Positions 1 through 5,623 of a stretch of 64,000 nucleotides of DNA are shown piece by piece. Numbering within the stretch: position 1 is the stretch's first letter; each line of letters starts with the position of its first letter. The translations under genes were made by a program, and so were the position numbers. The DNA lies in the IMG/VR virus record IMGVR_UViG_3300049845_000008, positions 1 through 64,000 of that record, one strand, 5' to 3'. The notes beneath the pieces are model-generated. The model made no database searches. It was not told the DNA's origin and worked only from the letters and a program-made list of their open reading frames with translations. Source of the stretch: a virus.

Positions 1-103
1 CGCGAATGTTCTCGCGCTCTGCTTCCATGCGCGTGAGTGAGTTGGAGATTTCCTGTAGGCAGGACTTGATAGCAACTTTCTGTGCCTGTGTAAACGATGC
101 CAT
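1..103 (-). CDS. N-terminal fragment of small unknown protein (possible DsbA-like)
   Basis: An open frame starts at the ATG at 103 and runs off the left edge of the window, so only 34 residues are visible, beginning MASFTQAQKVAIKSC. An AAGGAA ribosome-binding site lies just upstream of the ATG, and the frame begins 13 bases after the gp45 stop, so the two are probably co-transcribed. The visible part is helical and charged, with the stretch EISNSLTRMEAERE. It recalls small double-stranded DNA-binding proteins (DsbA-like) found near replication genes in marine T4-like phages. That is an impression from memory; the function is not established. Confidence 0.6.
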   Translation of the reverse strand, partial: MASFTQAQKVAIKSCLQEISNSLTRMEAERENIR

Positions 104-115
104 GACGATAATTCC

Positions 116-784
116 TTAAATGGTGGATAGGTCTTTTTCCGCAGCCACGTAGTATTCGACGGGCTTCTCGGTGTGTTCGAACTTAGTCAGTCCCTTGCAA
201 AGCTTGACGCGATATGAGCCGTCGAGCATCTTCCAGTTCTCAACCTTGATCACGTAGACAAAACTCTTAGTCGTCTTACCAATCTCGGTAGAAGACATGT
301 CAGAAGAATCGTCCTTCGGGTCGTTCGACTGAATGTGAATCTTCTTGCCGTCACCACGGAAGATCAAGAACGGTGAGCCAGAGATACCGGCGCTCTTGCG
401 CTGCCACTGTAGATCATCTGCGCTGAGAGTAAACTCATGCTCCGGAGTGTCCATCGTCAGTTTCTTGTCCGGTGGAATTGCGGTGATGATCTTGGGTGAG
501 GAAAACTTGATGTAGTCCTTGCGGCGGGAGTCTGGAGACTTGAGGATAAGACGATCTGTTTCGACTTCAACCTCTGCATCCTTGTACAGAGACAACTTAG
601 CAAGCAACTTGTTCAGGTCGTAGATACCAAAGTCGGAAGGGAAGGACTCTGCCACTCTTGCGTTTGCGAGGATAGTCTTTCCTGTTGTAATGGTTGTGAG
701 TTCACTTCCCTTCCGAAACATGATGGTCTGGTTCAAAGTCGCGAAATTCTTGAGGATTTCAATTGTCAGTTCACTTAGCTTCAT
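116..784 (-). CDS. 45: Sliding clamp, DNA polymerase accessory protein gp45
   Basis: This 222-residue protein (T4 gp45 has 228) is the trimeric PCNA-like clamp. In T4 it tethers the replicative polymerase to DNA and, loaded as a mobile enhancer, also activates late transcription with gp33 and gp55. The whole length reads as a clamp: N-terminal MKLSELTIEILKNFATLNQT, a central two-domain beta architecture, and no catalytic motifs, as expected. The start at 784 has a GGAG box five bases upstream and a strong promoter at 806-834. The upstream neighbour is the dNMP kinase, which ends 28 bases away. Finding the gp55 late sigma gene in the same window fits the dual replication and transcription role. 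Confidence 0.92.
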   Translation of the reverse strand: MKLSELTIEILKNFATLNQTIMFRKGSELTTITTGKTILANARVAESFPSDFGIYDLNKLLAKLSLYKDAEVEVETDRLILKSPDSRRKDYIKFSSPKIITAIPPDKKLTMDTPEHEFTLSADDLQWQRKSAGISGSPFLIFRGDGKKIHIQSNDPKDDSSDMSSTEIGKTTKSFVYVIKVENWKMLDGSYRVKLCKGLTKFEHTEKPVEYYVAAEKDLSTI

Positions 785-805
785 AATAACTCCAAAGTAT
801 ACCGT

Positions 806-834
806 ATTATATCACGGTTGGATCAGTTTCACAA
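806..834 (-). promoter_or_regulatory. Sigma70-like promoter with extended -10, for gp45
   Basis: On the minus strand a -35 box TTGTGA (829-834) is separated by exactly 17 bases from a perfect -10 TATAAT (806-811). A TG dinucleotide one base upstream of the -10 makes it an extended -10. The gp45 ATG is 22 bases beyond the -10. The -35 lies inside the 3' end of the dNMP kinase gene. This would be read by host sigma70 holoenzyme and fits early or middle expression of the clamp. Confidence 0.75.
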
Positions 835-1432
835 CCTTTTTCTCAAGGTCTTCTAGCGTAGTAGAATTAGTGATTTCATCATCGAAGGTCTTGCCGATCC
901 ACGCCCACTCGGAGTAATGGACATTAGGATACTTCTTCATGCTCTGCATGGAGCCGTCCCAACTGGTCATGACGTTGTAGGCTTCGGCTGTGTCATACCA
1001 CTCAGGTTCCGGACCACGCTTCACACGGATGACCTTGCCGCCGTTGTTACGGATCAGGTCAATTTCATTAGGAAAGCGAACGTCAGCGAGGACGTAGTTC
1101 TTAGCCGGATCAGTCCGTCTAAGGAAGGAAAGTACCCATACGTCTGTGTGGAACACGTTTCTGCCCGACTCTGTTCCCATAAGTTGCAGGGCGAGTCGAG
1201 GAGAAAACTCCCGCCCCAACTTCTCAGACCACCATGGATCAGGAGTCTCACGCCACTCTCGCGACTCCTTTGTATCACCTTCCAACATTTTCCTATCCCA
1301 CCCAAAGATAGGAGCAACTGCGTCCTTCACTGCGTTCGCAAAACTTTCCTTGTGGAAACCGTACTTGTGAGTGAGTATGTCTGCAACGGTTCCCTTGCCA
1401 CTGCCAATAAACCCAACGAAACCAATGATCAT
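812..1432 (-). CDS. 1: Deoxynucleoside monophosphate kinase gp1
   Basis: This is a 206-residue P-loop kinase (T4 gp1 has 241). In T4 the enzyme phosphorylates dTMP, dGMP and hydroxymethyl-dCMP to diphosphates for phage DNA synthesis. The start is taken at ATG 1432, giving MIIGFVGFIGSGKGT, because this places the P-loop GFIGSGKGT at the N terminus as in the family. It also begins one base after the upstream stop at 1434. A longer frame back to 1495 exists but would overlap the neighbour. Further family-like features are the DVRFPNEI segment and the conserved W and R residues of the lid region. It probably shares a transcript with the glycosyltransferase upstream. Confidence 0.88.
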   Translation of the reverse strand: MIIGFVGFIGSGKGTVADILTHKYGFHKESFANAVKDAVAPIFGWDRKMLEGDTKESREWRETPDPWWSEKLGREFSPRLALQLMGTESGRNVFHTDVWVLSFLRRTDPAKNYVLADVRFPNEIDLIRNNGGKVIRVKRGPEPEWYDTAEAYNVMTSWDGSMQSMKKYPNVHYSEWAWIGKTFDDEITNSTTLEDLEKKVVKLIQP

Positions 1433-1433
1433 A

Positions 1434-2249
1434 TTACAGAGTTCCCACGTAGTTCGCAACCGCTGCCATGTCACCCGTGAACGCATACGTTCCAATGTGG
1501 TGAGTCTTCATCCATGGGCAAAGCCAAATCTCGCCGCCGATCTTCCGCCACAACTGACAGAACATGTAGTCTTCGGAGAGGTAGCGCATGGAGCCGCCGC
1601 CGACGTAGGATTCCTTAGTATCGATCACGGTGTCGAAGTAAGCGTGAATCATGCGCGAGCCGTCAAAGTTGGCTTGTCCAACATGGTCGGGCTTGTATTC
1701 GATGCCGGGGAAGTTTTCCTTAAGCTTGTCGAATACGTCACGCTTGATCAGCATGTAGCCGGTGCCAATTTCCAGAACGGAGATAGGATCACCGATGGAG
1801 AACTTCTCGGTGCCGGGGACCGGATTGAACACAAAGTCACCCGCGACCTTCTCAAGTTCTTCAAGCTTGATGTTTGGGTTCTTCGTGATAGCGTCTTTCA
1901 CAGCCGCCCACTTGATGCTCTTCTTCGGGTATGGACCGCCAATTACATCCTTCTTAAGAGCAATCATCGCAACTACGTCGCGAGGATCGTAGTGAATGTC
2001 TGCGTCGATGAATAGAAGGTGCGTGAACCCGGAGCGAAGGAATTCGTCTACCAGATAGTTTCGGGCGCGTGTGATTAGGGATTCATTGAAGATGAATGAG
2101 AACTTTACATCGATGCCGTACTGCGCACAACATGCTTGTAAGTCTAATGAGGATTTGGCATACATGCCATGGCACATACCACCATACATCGGGGTGGCGA
2201 CGAAAAGCTTTACTTTGCGCAGATCGTCTACAGAAATTTCAAGTTGCAT
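1434..2249 (-). CDS. Glycosyltransferase-like protein (GT-A fold)
   Basis: This 271-residue protein resembles GT-A nucleotide-sugar glycosyltransferases carried by many T4-like phages. A Rossmann-like start (KLFVATPMYGGMCHGMY) is followed by the metal-binding DxD equivalent in FIDADIHYDP, then GGPYPKK and a C-terminal acidic segment with LSEDYMFCQ, where the catalytic base usually lies. The GGAG box seven bases before ATG 2249 supports the start. It ends one base before the dNMP kinase start, so the two are coupled. The acceptor is unknown. Candidates are hypermodified phage DNA bases, suggested by the kinase neighbour, or host surface glycans. No base hydroxymethylase is visible in the window to settle this. 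Confidence 0.72.
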   Translation of the reverse strand: MQLEISVDDLRKVKLFVATPMYGGMCHGMYAKSSLDLQACCAQYGIDVKFSFIFNESLITRARNYLVDEFLRSGFTHLLFIDADIHYDPRDVVAMIALKKDVIGGPYPKKSIKWAAVKDAITKNPNIKLEELEKVAGDFVFNPVPGTEKFSIGDPISVLEIGTGYMLIKRDVFDKLKENFPGIEYKPDHVGQANFDGSRMIHAYFDTVIDTKESYVGGGSMRYLSEDYMFCQLWRKIGGEIWLCPWMKTHHIGTYAFTGDMAAVANYVGTL

Positions 2250-2293
2250 ATGATAACTCCACTCAGCAAATGATGACAGAGAATATATAGCTC

Positions 2294-2322
2294 AGTTTAC
2301 ATGAGCGGTGCTGAAAAGTCAA
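2294..2322 (-). promoter_or_regulatory. Sigma70-like promoter upstream of the glycosyltransferase
   Basis: On the minus strand TTGACT (2317-2322) is 17 bases from TAAACT (2294-2299), with the gene start 45 bases further on. The -35 box abuts the U-tract of the terminator at 2321-2352, so transcription of the helix-turn-helix gene stops where this unit begins. The -10 matches only 4 of 6 consensus bases. Confidence 0.5.
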
Positions 2323-2352
2323 ACGAAAAGAGCCGGAATTTCTTCCGGCTCT
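2321..2352 (-). terminator. Rho-independent terminator after the helix-turn-helix gene
   Basis: A perfect 10-bp stem, AGAGCCGGAA (2329-2338) with TTCCGGCTCT (2343-2352), closes a 4-base loop. On the minus strand it is followed by the T-rich run TTTCGTTT. It lies 26 bases beyond the stop of the 93-residue gene. Confidence 0.9.
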
Positions 2353-2377
2353 TATAGTCACTTAAGACTCGTTACTC

Positions 2378-2659
2378 TTAGCCGTTGAGGGCTTCAAGAG
2401 CGATCTGCGTCCGACCCGCACGCATGTTGCGGAGGTAACGCTTCGACGGGGTGCCGTAGCGATAGACGTTGATCGTGCGACCTTCATAGGTCTTGCGGTT
2501 GCGATAGATGGGATGCCCCTCTAGGCGCAGCGCGTTGACCGTCTTAGTCACGGTTGCCGGGGAAACGCCGAAACGTGCCGCAGCCTGCTTAGTGGTGAAC
2601 GTATTGTACACCGGATTATCGAAGGTGCGAAGCACCTTTTCACGTAGCGAAAGACTCAT
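2378..2659 (-). CDS. Small helix-turn-helix DNA-binding protein
   Basis: This 93-residue basic protein has a winged helix or MarR-type helix-turn-helix in residues 20-55. The helix pair TKQAAARFGVSPATVTKTV has the classic spacing and is followed by a wing-like segment ending in YRNRKTYEGRTINVYRY. The C terminus is Arg-rich. It stands alone: its own promoter lies upstream (2735-2763), a strong terminator follows (2329-2352), and neither neighbour overlaps it. It is probably a phage transcriptional regulator expressed early. Repeated CCCATT/AATGGG elements overlapping its promoter could be its own operator. No target can be named. Confidence 0.72.
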   Translation of the reverse strand: MSLSLREKVLRTFDNPVYNTFTTKQAAARFGVSPATVTKTVNALRLEGHPIYRNRKTYEGRTINVYRYGTPSKRYLRNMRAGRTQIALEALNG

Positions 2660-2734
2660 AGTTCTAGAACCTCAATCAAATCCCGCAATTCACATTAGAG
2701 AATGAATGGGCTGCGGTTTACCCATTACAGAATC

Positions 2735-2763
2735 ATTATAGCAGAATGGGTGGAGGAAGTCTA
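2735..2763 (-). promoter_or_regulatory. Sigma70-like promoter of the helix-turn-helix gene, with repeat elements
   Basis: On the minus strand TAGACT (2758-2763) is 17 bases from a perfect -10 TATAAT (2735-2740). The -10 is bracketed by an inverted pair CCCATT (2745-2750) and AATGGG (2721-2726), and another CCCATTC lies nearer the gene (2704-2710). The arrangement suggests an operator over the promoter. The leader to the ATG at 2659 is about 70 bases. Confidence 0.6.
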
Positions 2764-3183
2764 GAGTGTTTCTTCGCGAGCTAAGAGTATTACTCTCTTA
2801 TTGATCTTACGAGCATAACGAACGGTCGCCCATGTGCCGCTGCGAAGTTCTTCCTGATTAGACTTAGGACTAGCGATCAAGCCAATGGATTCATCCACGA
2901 TATCGTGATTGCGTGGAATGTAATCCTTGGGTTCGCGGATTTCCTTCGCACCCTGACAGTATGCACGCTTGATGCGTCTGATGGGTGGATGGATGATGAC
3001 TTCGCATCCCGCCGCAAGAGCGATTTCGTGCGCCTCTGCATCGGCACCGACACAATCGCCATGGTGAAAAATTACCGGATCACCTTGAAGGGTCGCTGCG
3101 GTCAAAACCTGCCGCAGCGTTTCCTTCTGGTGCGCTGACATTCCTAGCTGAGTGCCGGTGAAACCGATATGACGCTCGATCAT
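2761..3183 (-). CDS. SLOG/DprA-like Rossmann-fold protein
   Basis: This 140-residue protein reads as a compact single-domain Rossmann-like fold of the SLOG (SMF/DprA-LOG) superfamily. A first strand ends in GFTGTQLGM, followed by FHHGDCVGADAEAHEIA, where glycine and aspartate form the nucleotide-binding turn, then EVIIHPP, a basic segment, and a late VDESIGLIASP strand. Members bind nucleotides or nucleotide-derived ligands, and some hydrolyse N-glycosidic bonds. Substrate and role here are unknown. It starts two bases after the AAA+ gene stop at 3186 and so belongs to that transcript. Similar stand-alone proteins occur in other large phages, often called hypothetical. Confidence 0.6.
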   Translation of the reverse strand: MIERHIGFTGTQLGMSAHQKETLRQVLTAATLQGDPVIFHHGDCVGADAEAHEIALAAGCEVIIHPPIRRIKRAYCQGAKEIREPKDYIPRNHDIVDESIGLIASPKSNQEELRSGTWATVRYARKINKRVILLAREETL

Positions 3184-3185
3184 GA

Positions 3186-4601
3186 TCAGGCTTCCGGAAC
3201 AAGGAACCCGTGATTGCCGACAGTTTCATCGAAGATGAGCATCGCAGACTTCGCAGCCTTGATCTGTGCATACGTTACCGCAGTCTTGCGGTCGAACGCA
3301 TCGACAATGTAGCAAGCCTTTGCATCATCCTTGAAGATGGATACCGGAGTCTTGTACTTGGCGGCGAGCATCGTCACCATGTCATCGAATTCCTTCGCTT
3401 CGGGCATCTTGCCTTCCGCTTCCACCTTGAACGCTTCCGCGTCGATCTTGCTGTACAAGTCGAGGAATGCGGTCTTCGTTTCCGCATCGAACCGGTTGAG
3501 GCACTTTTCGATTGCTTTCATGCGATTCTTCTTGAAGATCTTGAAAGCCTTGGCAATGTGCACAAGGCGACGGGTGGAAATGATTTCATCCACTGCGCCA
3601 TCCTTGAAGGTCTTGCGAATGGCTTCCGCCCACGTTACCAGACGGTCGATAAAATCGTCGTCCGAGATTTCCAACGCTTCGAAATTCTTCGCGAGAATTC
3701 GGCGTTCGGTCTTCGCATCCGGATAGTCCTGCTCTTCCGTAAGAGCAAAACGTTCAAGCATGGCTTCGTTCATGACGTTCGCACCGAGGTAGCGACCATC
3801 CGCGTCACCCTTGCCCTTAGTGTTAGCCGTTGCGCAAATCTGGAAACCGAATGCCGGGTGGACGATTTCGCCGGTCTTCTTATCGAAGTACGGCTTGCCT
3901 TCTAGAATCGGCTGCAAGCAAAGCAAGTCTTCGGTGCCAAGGTCAACTTCATCCAGAAGTAGAACCGCACCGCGCCGCATCGCAGTCAACACCGGACCTT
4001 CGCGGCGAATCGTAGAACCATCGATCAGTTCGTAAGAGCCGATCAGGTCCGTTTCATCGGTGCGCTTAGTGATGTTCACGCGAATGACTTCGCGCCCAAG
4101 GGACGCGCAAACCTGCTCCACCATCAGGGTCTTACCGTTGCCTGAGTGACCCTGAATAAAAACAGGGTAGAAGAGTTTTGAGTTTATGATATCCCGAAGG
4201 TCATCGAAGAAACCAAACGGAACGTAGGTGTCGAGCCGATCCGGAACAAAGGATTCGGTGACGTTGAGCGCACGCTTCGAAGCAATCTGCACAACGGCAG
4301 CGGATTGCACCATAGCCGGTTCTTCCGCTTCGATCTTGTCGAGCGCCGCCGCGATTGCGTGGCTCATGGTGTTCTTTTTCAGGAGCGCGGAACGCGAGCA
4401 AAGTCGATACTTGCCGCGAGCAAACTTGCGCTTGTCGTCGCGCAGAATGAAATGCGGAACGGGCAACCCCTTGGACTCCGCGAAGTCAAGGATTTGCTTG
4501 GACGTTGCTGTATCGCCAAATTCGGCAATCAGGTCATCAAGGAATTTTTGCTGCTGTTCCACGGTGTAATTCGGAGTGCGTGCCATATCGGAGAATGCCA
4601 T
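3186..4601 (-). CDS. cobS-like: MoxR/CobS-like AAA+ ATPase
   Basis: This 471-residue ATPase resembles CobS, the AAA+ subunit of aerobic cobaltochelatase, and phage CobS homologues. After an N-terminal segment of about 75 residues, possibly a small DNA- or protein-binding domain, the AAA+ module shows Walker A GHSGNGKT (151-158), Walker B LLLDEVD (214-220), a sensor-1 ATAN (257-260) and an Arg finger-like ER (283-284). MoxR-family ATPases work with a VWA-domain partner, and such a protein is encoded just upstream at 5620-7968. The two genes share a homologous leader (4599-4683 and 7966-8052). No other cobalamin gene is visible, so a remodelling role unrelated to B12 is as likely as metal insertion. 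Confidence 0.85.
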   Translation of the reverse strand: MAFSDMARTPNYTVEQQQKFLDDLIAEFGDTATSKQILDFAESKGLPVPHFILRDDKRKFARGKYRLCSRSALLKKNTMSHAIAAALDKIEAEEPAMVQSAAVVQIASKRALNVTESFVPDRLDTYVPFGFFDDLRDIINSKLFYPVFIQGHSGNGKTLMVEQVCASLGREVIRVNITKRTDETDLIGSYELIDGSTIRREGPVLTAMRRGAVLLLDEVDLGTEDLLCLQPILEGKPYFDKKTGEIVHPAFGFQICATANTKGKGDADGRYLGANVMNEAMLERFALTEEQDYPDAKTERRILAKNFEALEISDDDFIDRLVTWAEAIRKTFKDGAVDEIISTRRLVHIAKAFKIFKKNRMKAIEKCLNRFDAETKTAFLDLYSKIDAEAFKVEAEGKMPEAKEFDDMVTMLAAKYKTPVSIFKDDAKACYIVDAFDRKTAVTYAQIKAAKSAMLIFDETVGNHGFLVPEA

Positions 4602-4683
4602 GAGTTACTATCTATGCTACCAGTATGAGGGAAGTCGAGTCAAAACGCAAGTCAGGAAAGCTTTTGGAAATCAATGACTTACG
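4599..4683 (-). promoter_or_regulatory. Leader of the AAA+ gene, homologous to the CobT-like leader
   Basis: The 82 bases before ATG 4601 align without gaps over most of their length with the leader of the CobT-like gene. Three blocks fall at the same offsets: CGTAAGTCATTGATTTCCAA (offset 1-20, spanning the upstream stop codon), CTTGC (33-37) and CTGGTAGCA (61-69). Within it a possible promoter is TTGACT (4638-4643), an 18-base spacer and an extended -10 TGGTAGCAT with -10 TAGCAT at 4614-4619. The -35 box is not shared with the other leader, so the conserved blocks may be a regulator site or an RNA element. Confidence 0.55.
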
Positions 4684-4939
4684 AGAATGTGCTAGCAGAA
4701 TAGGTGTTTCGTGGCACAATTTCGGCTTCGATCACGATCCAGTCGATAGGGTCGGGGTATCGTTCCGTTCCGTACAGTCCATATCGTTCACGATAGTTCT
4801 TAATTGAGGTAAGATGGCTCTTAACGAATGCTTTCTTTTTCCAAACCTTCGCATCGCCAATCTTGTCAGTCCATGTGGGACACGGACAACCACCCTTGGA
4901 ATACTTACCCGTCTTAGCGTCTTGAATCATGTACATCAT
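4679..4939 (-). CDS. Small hypothetical protein (86 aa)
   Basis: An 86-residue soluble, slightly basic protein without recognisable motifs, apart from a CPC pair (GGCPCPTW) and a lysine-rich centre. It follows the 179-residue gene by four bases and ends in the leader of the AAA+ gene. Coding is supported by tight packing within the operon. Two adjacent ATGs (4939 and 4936) could serve as start, and no strong Shine-Dalgarno is seen. Function unknown. Confidence 0.6.
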   Translation of the reverse strand: MMYMIQDAKTGKYSKGGCPCPTWTDKIGDAKVWKKKAFVKSHLTSIKNYRERYGLYGTERYPDPIDWIVIEAEIVPRNTYSASTFS

Positions 4940-4943
4940 AGTG

Positions 4944-5483
4944 TCATACCATCGGTAGTAAATTAGGCGGCGGCATGGACTTTCTCACCGCATCTTCGGC
5001 TTGTTCGCGGCAGCGAGTGTAAGCCTCAGTCTCAGGAAGAGAGCTATCATACCAGATATCGAAAGACTCGTAACTCGGCGTTACGGTTGTGGTCGATGCG
5101 TCGTCATAGGTTTGCAGTGTGAATGGGACCATCTTAGCCACTTTCAGGCTCACCATGCCACGCTCAATTGCTTGGCGCACAAGATCTACAACCTTACGAT
5201 TGAATTGCTTGTCCCACTTCAACTGTGTTTTCTTGTTCTCTGTCACAATGAACAGTCGGCGTGCATTCAAGTCTTCTGGACTCGGACGGTTTCCCTTCAC
5301 GTATTTATCAAATGACTTGATGTTTCGCATTACGTAGTCCACCATGTCATCGTACTTGTCGTCATCGAATCGTGTGCCGTCAATCAATTCATATTGGAAA
5401 GCTTCCATGCGAAAGGTGAACGGCACGCCATAGATCGTGCCGTCGCCCATCGGACCCCTGCCCATGAATGGATTGATTGCCAT
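4944..5483 (-). CDS. Hypothetical protein (179 aa)
   Basis: A 179-residue soluble protein starting MAINPFMGRGPMGDG. It has no signal peptide, membrane segment or recognised catalytic motif, a charged middle, and a C terminus ending in prolines and hydrophobics (MPPPNLLPMV). Its start codon shares one base with the stop of the 46-residue membrane protein (TAATG), so translation is coupled. It lies between the CobT-like and CobS-like genes, and its position suggests a link to that ATPase/VWA pair. Nothing in the sequence shows what it does. Confidence 0.65.
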   Translation of the reverse strand: MAINPFMGRGPMGDGTIYGVPFTFRMEAFQYELIDGTRFDDDKYDDMVDYVMRNIKSFDKYVKGNRPSPEDLNARRLFIVTENKKTQLKWDKQFNRKVVDLVRQAIERGMVSLKVAKMVPFTLQTYDDASTTTVTPSYESFDIWYDSSLPETEAYTRCREQAEDAVRKSMPPPNLLPMV

Positions 5484-5623
5484 TATTTCTTGTCTTCATT
5501 ATCGAACCACATCATGAGCATCATGTAAAGTATGAACTGCTCCATTTGGGTTCCATCGAAAATCCAACCACAAAGCGCGGCGAAGAAAACCGCGAAAACG
5601 ATCTTCATAATACTAAACATCAT
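5483..5623 (-). CDS. Membrane microprotein (46 aa)
   Basis: A short frame of 46 codons begins with two ATGs (5623 and 5620) and reads MMFSIMKIVFAVFFAALCGW, then a short linker, a second hydrophobic stretch (FILYMMLMMWF) and an acidic-basic end DNEDKK. The first hydrophobic run could be a signal-anchor or transmembrane helix. Both ends are coupled to neighbours: ATGA overlap with the CobT-like stop and TAATG overlap with the next gene. That tight fit, rather than its length, supports it being real. It may anchor a component of this cluster to the inner membrane; that is inference. Confidence 0.6.
   Translation of the reverse strand: MMFSIMKIVFAVFFAALCGWIFDGTQMEQFILYMMLMMWFDNEDKK

Noticed and set aside
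812-1495. Upstream start of the dNMP kinase at 1495
   Set aside because: It would overlap the glycosyltransferase by 62 bases and add an unrelated basic N terminus before the P-loop region.
5302-5308. ATAAATA inside the 179-residue gene, and similar ones inside gp46 (about 8996) and gp17 (about 24479)
   Set aside because: They are in coding sequence and not at a short distance from a gene start; expected by chance.
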